From positions 2,465,296-2,479,362 of the forward strand of contig JAHNZQ020000172.1 of NCBI GenBank assembly GCA_019155205.2: a stretch of DNA of 14,067 bases. Direction: 5' to 3'. Positions 1 to 7,202 of this stretch are shown one piece after another (within the stretch, counting starts at the first letter, position 1; the number at the start of each line of letters is the position of its first letter). The stretch comes from Gracilaria vermiculophylla (lineage: Eukaryota; Rhodophyta; Florideophyceae; Gracilariales; Gracilariaceae). Made by a program: the position numbers and the translations under genes. The notes under the pieces were generated by a model. That model was given only the letters and a program-made list of their open reading frames with translations, was not told the origin of the DNA and made no database searches.

Positions 1-2
1 CT

Positions 3-492
3 GCGTTTCATCACACGGCGTTTAAGACACCGGACGCCTCGACCTCTCACGGGCGTCAGGCAGAATCGCACAATGGGTTCAAGGTGTTCTCTTTCGCCCT
101 GGAGGAGCAAAGGAAGTTTGTGGTGATCGTCGTGCACATGCATCTCTCGCGTGCACGACGATTCACAACTCGCCACCACACGGTGACGTTCACCGTGCTG
201 AATGAGAGGTGGGAGGTGGAAGCGGAGGTGCAGATGAAGGGTGACTTTGGGGCAGCAGTGGCTTCGCTGCGGGACACGTCCGAGCTTCCCATCAGCCGCG
301 AGGACCGGAAAGTGGTGGAGGAGCTCGACCGGAAGCATGTATTTGCACGGCGTCGCTTCACTCTGTTAGGCAATTGCCAACAACTTTCCGCAGTCCACGG
401 ACCACCTGTCACCGCTCCGCGACTTCTTGCACCCAACCATGGATACCATTGTAGGGCTGCTGGGTGAAATCCACGAGCACCGGCAAGCGTAG
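3..492 (+). CDS. 3' end of an unrecognised gene (partial, possibly spliced)
   Basis: I do not recognise this protein. A frame open from the left edge reads through about 112 codons that look protein-like: an acidic/basic mix with a hydrophobic strand RKFVVIVVHMHL and then HHTVTFTVLNERWEVEAEVQ. After codon 336-338 the reading becomes less natural. A second frame begins at 370 and reads AIANNFPQSTDHLSPLRDFL and onward to a TAG at 490-492. The two can be joined by a GTATTT donor at 339 and a TTCACTCTGTTAG acceptor ending at 369, a phase-0 intron of only 31 nt that keeps the frame. Longer alternatives (donors at 312 or 315) or a simple frameshift are possible. The 5' part lies outside the window. 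The antisense open frame over 56-625 is probably a shadow. That this is coding is moderately likely; the splice model is speculative. Confidence 0.45.
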
Positions 493-869
493 CTGTAGAC
501 GTGCCTCGGGCCGACGCGAACAGGGGCGAAGCGCGGCTTAAATTTGGGTGTGCGAACCCGTACTCAGCAATGCGATACATCAACGCAACATCGGATGAAT
601 CGATGCAAAAGCTGGCGTGGGGCACATAAATGCATTCAAGCGCTGCGCGACTCCCTGGTGCTAAGCGAACGGCAAGGCGTTTTCCACGACATTCAGAGCG
701 GGGCCCTTAACTAAGACGGAAAGGGTTTGTTGTTTGCCTTCCAACCCGTGACGCGGAAAGCTTGTGGCGCCTCACGAGCCCCAACAAGTGGGGCGCGCAG
801 TTGGACAGCGGACTGCAGTCGACAGCCAACTAGCGGGGAGAAGAGGAGGCGTATCCGTTGTGAAGCCAA
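493..869. other. intergenic, nothing recognised
   Basis: This is the 3' flank of the left-edge gene. I see no convincing coding frame on either strand, no AATAAA signal and no repeats before the minisatellite begins. Confidence 0.5.
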
Positions 870-1350
870 AAAATGACGAGCCGGCCGAAGGCAGAAGCGG
901 ATGAGAAACAAGCCGGCCCGAGGCGGAAGCGGATCAGAGGCTCGCCGGCTCGAGCCAGTAGCGGATCGACGGCCAGCCGGCCTGAGGCAGGAGCGAGTCT
1001 GAGGCCAGTCAGTTCAAGACAGAAGCGGATCAGAGGCGAGCCGGCCCATGGCAGAAGCCGATCAGAGGCGAGCCGGCCCGAGGCAGAAGCAGGTCTGAGG
1101 CGAGCCAGTTCAAGGCAGAAGCCGATCGGGGACGAGCCGGCGCGAGCCATGAGCGCATCAGAGGCGAGCCGGCCCGGGCCAGAAGCGGATCAGAGGCGAG
1201 CCGGCCCGGGCCAGAAGCGGATCAGAGGCGAGCCGGCCCGGGCCAGAAGCGGATCATAGAGGCGATCCAGCTCGAAGCAGGAGCGGTTGAGAGGTGAGCT
1301 AGCTCGAGGCAGAAGCGGTTCAGAGGCGGGCCGGTAGCACAAGCGATACG
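870..1350. repeat. degenerate 32-bp tandem repeat (minisatellite)
   Basis: The unit contains gagccggcccgggccagaag followed by cggatcagaggc. Copies of the gcagaagcgg core start at 891, 923, 955, 987, 1019, 1051, 1083, 1115, 1147, 1179, 1211 and 1243, exactly 32 bp apart. After a 2-bp slip two more follow at 1277 and 1309. There are about 14 units. The best-conserved run is at about 1162-1252, where successive units are nearly identical; the edges are more diverged. Because 32 is not a multiple of 3, the repeat cycles through all three frames, so the open frames across it are artefacts. It lies downstream of the DUF1499 gene. Confidence 0.9.
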
Positions 1351-1519
1351 GGGGCAGGGAAGCGCATTCGAAAGCGTTGGGAAGCGTTTATATGCGTTCA
1401 CAAGCTGCGGATTTGGGAATGGCGCGAGCAATTTGCTTTGCAAAAGTTGAAAATTTTTGGCGCGTGAGGCGCACAGCGGGAGGTGAACGGTAACGAGGTG
1501 AGCGGTGGCGAGGTGAGGG
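1351..1519. other. 3' flank of the DUF1499 gene
   Basis: This short spacer lies between the minisatellite and the stop codon of the minus-strand DUF1499 gene. It is more AT-rich than its surroundings around 1420-1465. No canonical AATAAA is visible on the minus strand. Confidence 0.4.
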
Positions 1520-2164
1520 TTACGACGAGGGGCGGTCGATGCCAAAGACGTTGAAACCAGCAAACTCTTCCCAGCCGAGGGCCTGGCGGATGTCCAGCAA
1601 CCTGGTCTTGTTCTTGTCGGTGTTGAGCGGGGTTTGCAACGGGTACAAAAAGATGGCCTCCCTGGACGCGCTGCGGTACGTGACCAGCGCCTCGGCGGGG
1701 ATGAGGCGGAACTCGACGTCGTCGACGCCGCGGAACGAGGACGGGAACTCGGCGCGCAGGTAGTACAGCGCGGGGCCGTCGACGGCGTCGACGATGCGGC
1801 CGTGGTCGCGGCTGGCCTCCAGCGCGGCCTTGAGCGAGCGCCAGGCCGTGTCGGCGTCGTCCGTCTGCGGGCGGTACGTCCAGGGCGCGCCGAACTTGCT
1901 GGGGTTGCCCACGGACGCCGTGCTCACGCACGGCATGTCGCCGCGGCACTTGTCCAGGCGGCCCTGCACCAGCCCGTACGCGAGCGCGCCGTCGGCGGCG
2001 GCGGCGCTCAGCGCGGCGGCCGCCACCAGCGCGGCGGCCGCCGCTGCGGCCGCCGCCGCGCGCTTGCGCGGCGCGCAGGTGGCGACGACGGCGCGCGACG
2101 GGGCGGCGCGCGCCGGGGCGGCGCGCGCCGGGAACGGCGGCGCGAAGGCGCGGCGCGCGCGCAT
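1520..2164 (-). CDS. DUF1499-family protein, predicted thylakoid-lumen targeted
   Basis: The 214-residue protein has an Arg/Ala/Pro-rich N-terminus (about residues 1-33) like a plastid transit peptide. A basic RKR and a very long alanine-rich hydrophobic stretch (36-57) follow, ending near ALAYG, which looks like a second, lumen-directing signal. The mature part carries DUF1499 hallmarks: an MPCVST segment (77-82), AWRSLKAAL (107-115), YYLRAEFPSSF (134-144) followed by VDDVEF (147-152), and YRSASREA (163-170), then a closing arginine-rich helix. The family is widespread in bacteria, cyanobacteria and algae, but its biochemical role is not established. I chose the ATG at 2164 for its G at -3. 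An in-frame ATG at 2203 would add 13 residues in a weaker context. The gene is divergent from the C2-like gene at 2669. The leader codons are extremely GC-rich. Family is well supported; the lumen location is inferred. Confidence 0.8.
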   Translation of the reverse strand: MRARRAFAPPFPARAAPARAAPSRAVVATCAPRKRAAAAAAAAAALVAAAALSAAAADGALAYGLVQGRLDKCRGDMPCVSTASVGNPSKFGAPWTYRPQTDDADTAWRSLKAALEASRDHGRIVDAVDGPALYYLRAEFPSSFRGVDDVEFRLIPAEALVTYRSASREAIFLYPLQTPLNTDKNKTRLLDIRQALGWEEFAGFNVFGIDRPSS

Positions 2165-2668
2165 GGCGGGGCGCGGGCGGGCGGGCGGCGGCGCGAGGCG
2201 CATCAGCGCAGCGCAAGACGGAAGCGCAGCAGCAACGCGCAAGCTTGAAGCGCAAGCGTCGACGGCGATGGCAAAGCGCCCGGACGCGGGCGTCCGTGCG
2301 CATCTCCCGCCGCGCCGATGGGGGCTCGCGAGCTGCGGCAGCCGCGGCGCGGTCACGCCGCCACGCGTGGCCAGTCTGCCGCGTGGCCGCGTGGCCGCGT
2401 GGCGCCGCGTGGCGCGCGTGGCGACGTGGTCGCGGCGCAAAGCGGCGCTGGCACGCGCGCGGCAGGCGGCGCGCGGCGCCGGAGGAAGGTGAGTACACGG
2501 CGGCGACAGCTGTCCGCCAACTGCGCAGTGGTGCGCCACCATGCGCGCGCGCGCGCGCATGGTGGCGCACAGCACGCTGTGGCGCGTTCGCGAGCGCTAC
2601 AAAGGCGCGGCGCGCCGCACGCGTCGTGGCGCGGCGCGTGGTAGCCACCGCGCGACATCGTGCTCGAA
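2165..2668. promoter_or_regulatory. divergent intergenic region, extremely GC/CpG-rich
   Basis: This spacer of about 500 bp separates two divergently transcribed genes and probably carries both promoters. It has no TATA box. It is built of alternating CG runs, a short reiterated ccgcgtgg motif at about 2380-2420, and the 38-bp palindrome at 2531-2568. Several long arginine/alanine-rich open frames cross it on both strands. They result from GC bias (few stop codons), not from genes. Confidence 0.55.
2531..2568. repeat. perfect 38-bp palindrome
   Basis: The left arm gtgcgccaccatgcgcgcg (19 nt) is followed directly by its exact reverse complement, with the centre between 2549 and 2550. The core is a 14-nt alternating purine-pyrimidine run of CG, flanked on both sides by a CCACCATG-type sequence. 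It sits about 100 bp upstream of the C2-like start and about 370 bp upstream of the DUF1499 start. It could extrude as a cruciform or form Z-DNA, or act as a symmetric protein-binding site; none of these is shown. Confidence 0.9.
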
Positions 2669-3220
2669 ATGGCGCCGCTCGTCGTTCAGATCACGTCCGG
2701 CACCGGCCTCGGCGGCGTGTACCCGTTCGTGGTCGCATGCTTCGACGGAGATGTGTCGCGCGAGCTGCACAAGACCGCCGCCGTCGCCACGGACGGCAAC
2801 GTCGCCCGCTGGAACGACACCTTCGAGCTGGACCTCACCACGCAGCTCAAGGCGCTGGCGGCCGACGGCCGCCCCGAGCCCAAGTACATCACCTTCTTCG
2901 TGTTTGACACCGGCGCGGCCGGCGTGCCGTCGCTGGGGTCGGCCGGCGTGCTCCTGTCCACCGTGCTGGAGCGCGGCAAGGCGCACGGTGACTTCCAAAT
3001 CGTCAACGGCACCGGCTCGCTGACGCTGGCCGTCATCGCTGACCAGGACAAGAAGGAGGGCTTCCTGCACTCGGAAACCGCCAAAACCGCCGGCAAGGTG
3101 GGCGCCGGCGCCGTCGCCGTCGGCCTGGGCGCCCTGGCCGTCCACAAGTACCGCAAGCACAAAAAGGACAAGGACGAGGGCGAGGGCGACCCGCTTGTGC
3201 GCCGCCCCCACGCCACCTGA
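2669..3220 (+). CDS. C2-domain-like protein with C-terminal membrane anchor, copy 1
   Basis: This 183-residue protein resembles a single C2 beta-sandwich: GVYPFVVACFDGD (16-28), ARWNDTFELDL (46-56), YITFFVFDTGAAGVPSLGSA (73-92), a VLERG turn and NGTGSLTLAVI (113-123). C2 domains usually bind membranes, often with calcium. Here the usual cluster of loop aspartates is only partly present, so calcium binding is doubtful. After the domain comes a glycine/alanine-rich hydrophobic stretch (143-158) followed by a strongly basic YRKHKKDKDE tail, consistent with a tail-anchored protein whose C2 domain faces the cytosol. I chose the ATG at 2669 (GAAATGG, A at -3 and G at +4); the in-frame GTG nine bases upstream is not a likely eukaryotic start. 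A paralogue follows in tandem at 3616. No targeting peptide is visible. Confidence 0.75.
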   Translation: MAPLVVQITSGTGLGGVYPFVVACFDGDVSRELHKTAAVATDGNVARWNDTFELDLTTQLKALAADGRPEPKYITFFVFDTGAAGVPSLGSAGVLLSTVLERGKAHGDFQIVNGTGSLTLAVIADQDKKEGFLHSETAKTAGKVGAGAVAVGLGALAVHKYRKHKKDKDEGEGDPLVRRPHAT

Positions 3221-3615
3221 GACTTGAGCCGCGCCGTCGCCCACCCGCGCAGCCGCGCCGCGTGTAATAAAAAGTCACACCTCGTGCGTTGTGTGTTGTA
3301 AGTTACACAAATATCCGCCAGCAGCGGTGCAATGCCATCCGCACCGCCGCAAGCGATGCGACAAGTCATATCATAAAAAAAAATTAAAAACAATGCGCCA
3401 CATTTCCCGTGACGCGGCCCCCCCCCACCCCCACCCCATGCCCCGCCCTCCCCCCCCCGTGCCGTTAGGTGCACGTGCCAGTTGGCGCCCTTTACTCCCC
3501 ACCTGCCATACCACCGCCCCCCCCCCCCCTCCCCCCAACGACCCCCTCCACCGCCGCCAACCCCTCACCCCCCGGCCCCCTTCGCGCCCGCTCCCCACAC
3601 CCGCGCCGCGCCGCC
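3221..3615 (+). promoter_or_regulatory. spacer between tandem C2-like genes: 3' UTR, then C-rich promoter region
   Basis: After the polyadenylation signal comes an A-rich patch (about 3373-3392) and then two strongly C-rich tracts at about 3419-3460 and 3514-3538, with cytosine runs of nine or more. The complementary strand is therefore G-run-rich and could form G-quadruplexes. This most likely holds the promoter and 5' UTR of the second C2-like gene. I see no TATA box. Confidence 0.5.
3266..3271 (+). terminator. AATAAA polyadenylation signal
   Basis: A canonical AATAAA lies 46 bp after the stop codon of the first C2-like gene, in the context gtgtAATAAAaagtc. The position is typical for 3' end formation of that transcript. 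Confidence 0.6.
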
Positions 3616-4377
3616 ATGCCCACACAGCGGCTCAACGTCAACCTCTCCGCCGCCAAGCACATCGGCGGCATCTACCCGTTCGCCGTCGTCTGCTTCGACG
3701 GCAACCTTCAGAACGAGCTCTACAAGTCCAACGCCACCACCACCAAGCCAGACGGCCTCGCTGTCTGGGATGAAACCTTCACGGTCGATCTCACACGCGA
3801 GGCCGAAAACGCCTCCGCACCCAGATACCTCACCTTCATGCTCTTCGACACCGGCTCGCCGGGCATTCCGTCCCTCGGCTCCGCCGGCGTGCGCCTGTCC
3901 AACGTGCTCGAGCGCGGCCGCTCCGCGGGCGACTTCCCGGTCGTCAACGGCACGGGCTCGCTCGCGATTGTCGCCGAGCTTGAAAAGGAAGACAAGGACG
4001 GCTTCCTGCACTCCGACGCCGCCAAGATCACGGGCGCCGTCGCCGGCACCGGCGTCGCCCTCGGCCTGGGCGCCATGGCCCTGAACAAGATCAAGCAGCG
4101 GAAAAAGAAGCGCGAGGAAGACCAACAGGAGCACCATCCTGATCAGTACGCGGAGGAAAACCGCCAGGGGGAACAGCCCGGTCAGATTGACGACGACGAC
4201 ACCAGTTCGGACGAGGACGACGCCAACGCCGTGCACCCTGGCCAGGCGGGCGACACTTACGCCCAGCAGACGCACGTTGCCCCCGGCGTTTACCACGCCC
4301 CCGGCGTTGCGTACGCCTCGGGCCACGTACACGGCGGAGAGGGAGAGGATGATGCAGACGACGACGACGAGGAATGA
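3616..4377 (+). CDS. C2-domain-like protein with C-terminal membrane anchor and acidic tail, copy 2
   Basis: This 253-residue paralogue of the protein at 2669-3220 shares the same ordered motifs: GIYPFAVVCFDGN (18-30), AVWDETFTVDL (49-59), YLTFMLFDTGSPGIPSLGSA (71-90), NVLERG (96-101) and NGTGSLAIVAEL (111-122). An alanine/glycine-rich hydrophobic helix (138-156) and a basic KIKQRKKKREE segment follow. It differs by a tail of about 85 residues rich in Q/E/D, with clusters DDDDTSSDEDD (192-202) and DDADDDDEE (245-253) and a small internal repeat APGVYHAPGVAYA (222-234). The serines in the acidic stretch resemble casein-kinase-2 sites (inference). I chose the ATG at 3616 (CCGCCATGC); upstream codons in the same frame are low-complexity proline. 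The tandem layout indicates local duplication followed by tail divergence. Confidence 0.75.
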   Translation: MPTQRLNVNLSAAKHIGGIYPFAVVCFDGNLQNELYKSNATTTKPDGLAVWDETFTVDLTREAENASAPRYLTFMLFDTGSPGIPSLGSAGVRLSNVLERGRSAGDFPVVNGTGSLAIVAELEKEDKDGFLHSDAAKITGAVAGTGVALGLGAMALNKIKQRKKKREEDQQEHHPDQYAEENRQGEQPGQIDDDDTSSDEDDANAVHPGQAGDTYAQQTHVAPGVYHAPGVAYASGHVHGGEGEDDADDDDEE

Positions 4378-4433
4378 GATTTGCTTGCAATCCCTTTTTT
4401 CTTTACATATCTTCACAGGCTACATCGACTAGT

Positions 4434-4520
4434 TCTCCCTCTCTCTCCCCTCTCCCTCTCTCCTCTCCCTCTCCCTGTCCCTCTCCCTGTCCCTCTCCCT
4501 GCCCCCCTCCTTTTCCCTTC
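4434..4520. repeat. polypyrimidine tract (CCCTCT/CCCTGT repeats)
   Basis: Nearly uninterrupted pyrimidines in the + strand, with a reiterated six-base ccctct/ccctgt unit, lie in the short convergent spacer between the second C2-like gene and the small cysteine protein. Such tracts can form triplex (H-) DNA. Here it most plausibly belongs to overlapping 3' UTRs. No AATAAA is seen on either strand in 4378-4588. Confidence 0.7.
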
Positions 4521-4588
4521 GCAAATCGTACACGCGCGCCGCCTATGCGTCACTGCACATACCATAATACTAAAAGCCATTTGCATAC

Positions 4589-4903
4589 TCATAGTTGCTC
4601 GCGGCTCACGGCACACTCGTCCTTACATTCGGTCCGGCACTCAGAGCGTTCCTTGGCCATTCCAGCTTTGGGTGTCGTACAATCATACAGGCACTGTGAC
4701 AGGCACAATTGGTATCCTTTCGCCTCCTTGGAGCCGCGCTCTCCTTTCTTCGGCTTCTTGTCATCCGCCGCAAGTGCTCGTCGCGGGGACACGGCCGACC
4801 CGATCCCCACCCCAGTCAACACCGTCAGCAGCTCTCTGCGGGAGAACGCCGCGGACATCGTCGCAAATGCCGCCGGGTGGCGCCTTGATGTTGCCGGCTG
4901 CAT
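4589..4903 (-). CDS. small twin-arginine-leader thylakoid-lumen-type protein with two Cx3Cx3C motifs
   Basis: This 104-residue protein starts with a short Ser/Arg/Ala-rich transit-like segment (1-20). A classical Tat signal follows: SRRELLTVLTGVGIGSAVS (21-39), ending in the ALA cleavage site (43-45). The mature part of about 59 residues begins with a lysine-rich KKPKKGERGSKEAK stretch and then has six cysteines in two identical spacings, C67-x3-C71-x3-C75 and C89-x3-C93-x3-C97, 13 residues apart. This suggests two short antiparallel helices clamped by disulfides, or metal binding. Export of a folded protein by the thylakoid Tat pathway fits an oxidised or cofactor-carrying domain (inference). 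I cannot name the family. The ATG at 4903 has A at -3; a second in-frame ATG at 4858 would leave only the Tat signal. The gene is convergent with the C2-like gene at 4377. Confidence 0.72.
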   Translation of the reverse strand: MQPATSRRHPAAFATMSAAFSRRELLTVLTGVGIGSAVSPRRALAADDKKPKKGERGSKEAKGYQLCLSQCLYDCTTPKAGMAKERSECRTECKDECAVSREQL

Positions 4904-5484
4904 TGTTCCGAGCTCTCTTTGCGCGGCCGCGTCCACCGCACTTTGGCAACGTACGTCGTGGCGGAGAGCTCAGTGCCCGCACAATTTCGGCTACGGGTGA
5001 CCTGTCGGGGTAGAACTGCTCAGCTCACAACTGTGCCGCTTGCCAGATCGGGCCGCAGATCTGAATAGCGCTTCCATTGCAGAATCGCCGCTTGGCCGCG
5101 CCAGTCGGCTGCGCGCCCAGCCTTTGAATTTTAAATCGAATTTGAACGTGCACCTCAACCCAAGTCTCCGATACTTGCGACGGTCCACCCCGCAACAGAT
5201 CGAGCTTCGTCCTCCACCACTCAAGAGCCGATGTTTTCCGACCCCATATTTGCTGAAGGGTTCACCATTGTACTTCTGAGCTCGTGCTAAGTAGCAGCCT
5301 TTTTGCCGCTTTCCATGCAATCATGCATGGAACCGTTACGCACTGATGGCCGAACAGAATGCAAGAGAAATCCTACTGTACAACCCGAAACACAACAACA
5401 CATCAACGTTACATGTTTAACCGGTACGTTTCCGCGATAACGAACCTGATGTTCAAGCTAGGTCTGAACCGTTTGAATTGCTCA
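4904..5484. promoter_or_regulatory. intergenic; 5' region of the small lumen gene, with a 9-bp hairpin at 5311-5332
   Basis: No convincing coding frame exists here; the longer open frames are Arg/Ser-rich and have no recognisable features. It should hold the promoter of the small lumen protein and the 3' UTR of the GTPase gene, both on the minus strand. An inverted repeat has arms ttccatgca (5311-5319) and tgcatggaa (5324-5332) with a 4-nt loop. No TATA box or AATAAA is obvious. Confidence 0.4.
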
Positions 5485-6891
5485 TCACCGAAGGCGCAGT
5501 AAAAGCACTGCAATCACCCCAACCAGCAAATGTAACTCCCACCACGCCCTCAAGGGGGTTGGGACTAACTCAAAGTCCGCTTGCCCCCTTCGCAGAACAA
5601 GCTCCAAACTGTTCAAAAACTCTTGAGTGAAGTCGCTCTTGTCAGGCAGTATACGGCGCCCGTTCTCTTTTGGACAGTGATCGCTGTTCTCCACTACCAC
5701 GACGGGAACCTCTGGGCATTTTTTCCAAACCCTTCTCAAACTCTCCCGCACCTTTAGGATTTGGTCAAACACCCACACTTGATAGCTCATATGTCCTGGG
5801 GGATACGAGTAGCCATGGGTGAGGACAACAATCATTCTGTAAAACATATCATTTCCGAACAATCGTCGTAGCTTGGTGACGTGTTCTCTGAATGGTTTCT
5901 CTTCGAAATCATCTAGACGTTCTACAACGAGAACCACTCGAGGATGATGTCCCTGTAAATCACGTTGAACCTTTTGTAAATTGCCAAATTCGTGCATCAC
6001 CTCTTGATCGTTGTCATCCACATGGTCGAATGCAGTTTCCATCCCTGGTATTTCCAAGAAAGAAAGAACCACGTCCTCAACTTTGACGTGAGCAAGTGCG
6101 ACTTTTGATGACCCAAAGGGCATGTTTTCCTCGATGGGAAAGCTTGGCCAGTTGATGTATACCAAATGCCGCCTCTTGTCAAGATCGGAACGTTCATTTT
6201 CTGTTAGGGTCTCTGGATCTTTCTCGTAGGACAGTGCGTGTGACGATGAAAACAACTGCCGACCAAGAAGGGTTCGAAGAGTCTCGGACTTGCCGCTGCC
6301 CTGGGTTCCGGCCACAGCAATTGTACAGTGTGAGCCGACCAGGCGCGCCATTTGACGGACTGTAGCATCACCGTCCCAGCTCTCGTTGCGCATAACGTCA
6401 CGCCAGTGAGTTGGATGCACAGCTCCCGCCGCTTCGAGGCATGCATTCCACTGTTGTTGATCCTTGAAGCGGGCAAGATGCGCTACTGCGCATATAAGCC
6501 TTGGCCAATTTCGCTCGAGTCTTATTTCGCGCATAGTCGGGATGTTCTCGAGTGGAATGTCGGCAAACCAGGCGCCTTCCACAAACAACCTATACCGCTT
6601 TCGATAGCCTTTAATGTCATCGCTTACGCCGAGAATTTTGCACAGCGGCTTGCATGAAGGTAAATCTTCCAGAGCCAGCTCGTGGCATGCCAACCATGCG
6701 CGCGTAGCGTCCACTAGTGCTGCGTTCGGGACGGGTCCAAGAATCTGATATACGTTTGGTTTTCGGCGTACAGGGTCAGACCGTGAATCTTCGTCTACGT
6801 ATTCGTCAGAAAGCTCAGGTACTTCACAATGCTCCAGAGGAATGAGCGCCGCAGTTACCCTATCTTCATCAAATTCATCGCTCGAGGCCAT
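5485..6891 (-). CDS. Toc34/Toc159-like GTPase (plastid outer-envelope import receptor family), N-terminally extended
   Basis: The 468-residue protein has a C-terminal half like the TRAFAC/septin-type GTPase domain of plastid import receptors. The P-loop is GTQGSGKS (195-202). The G3-like motif is EIPG (280-283), where Toc proteins have DTPG. VVLTHGYSYPP (355-365) followed by MSYQVWVFDQ (368-377) matches the Toc G4 region with its THA motif. PVVVVENSDHC (396-406) then GRRILPDKSDF (411-421) matches the G5 region and the segment after it. A hydrophobic anchor (451-466) ends the protein, as in Toc34, implying a GTPase facing the cytosol on the plastid outer envelope. The first ~185 residues, with an acidic start, have no match I recognise; Toc34 is normally about 300 residues. 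I chose the ATG at 6891 (GGAATGG). A spliced start at 7023 is possible. The family call is fairly firm; receptor function is inferred. Confidence 0.75.
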   Translation of the reverse strand: MASSDEFDEDRVTAALIPLEHCEVPELSDEYVDEDSRSDPVRRKPNVYQILGPVPNAALVDATRAWLACHELALEDLPSCKPLCKILGVSDDIKGYRKRYRLFVEGAWFADIPLENIPTMREIRLERNWPRLICAVAHLARFKDQQQWNACLEAAGAVHPTHWRDVMRNESWDGDATVRQMARLVGSHCTIAVAGTQGSGKSETLRTLLGRQLFSSSHALSYEKDPETLTENERSDLDKRRHLVYINWPSFPIEENMPFGSSKVALAHVKVEDVVLSFLEIPGMETAFDHVDDNDQEVMHEFGNLQKVQRDLQGHHPRVVLVVERLDDFEEKPFREHVTKLRRLFGNDMFYRMIVVLTHGYSYPPGHMSYQVWVFDQILKVRESLRRVWKKCPEVPVVVVENSDHCPKENGRRILPDKSDFTQEFLNSLELVLRRGQADFELVPTPLRAWWELHLLVGVIAVLLLRLR

Positions 6892-7057
6892 TCCGACGAA
6901 CAAGTATCTATCCTTGTTTATCACGTTCCTGGGCCTTATGAGTGCACGGGCTCTCGAAGTGAGGGACTTGATTGTCCGGAACTTATCGCTGCTTTACTCC
7001 CGAAAGGAGATCTCGCGGGGCATTAGTTCATAGTGTCATTTCTCGCCTGCGACGGAA

Positions 7058-7065
7058 CTTATATA
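7058..7065 (-). promoter_or_regulatory. TATA box for the Toc34-like gene
   Basis: The minus strand reads ggTATATAAGttcc. This is a canonical TATATAAG about 35 bp upstream of a likely start site near 7030 and about 165 bp upstream of the chosen ATG at 6891. Confidence 0.5.
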
Positions 7066-7202
7066 CCTCCAGAGCCTGCGGGAGACGTAACTACGCCACT
7101 AAAGCCACAGGTGCAGGCAGTGCTTCTGACGTGATCGGGGTCAATTGAAATGGATGCTTTATTTTCATTAATTTCAGGAGACTTTTCGTGTCTCAGTCCA
7201 CT

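Noticed and set aside
56..625. Minus-strand open frame of 189 codons at the left edge
   Set aside because: It lacks recognisable features and is antisense to the more protein-like plus-strand frames.
873..1259. A coding repeat protein, or a CRISPR array, over the 32-bp repeats
   Set aside because: The period is not a multiple of three, so no repeated peptide is kept, and the units abut without spacers in a eukaryotic context.
1398..2658. Long Arg/Ala-rich open frames on both strands over the DUF1499 gene and its upstream region
   Set aside because: They are shadows caused by extreme GC content; only the frame ending at 1520 has family motifs, and it starts at 2164 or 2203.
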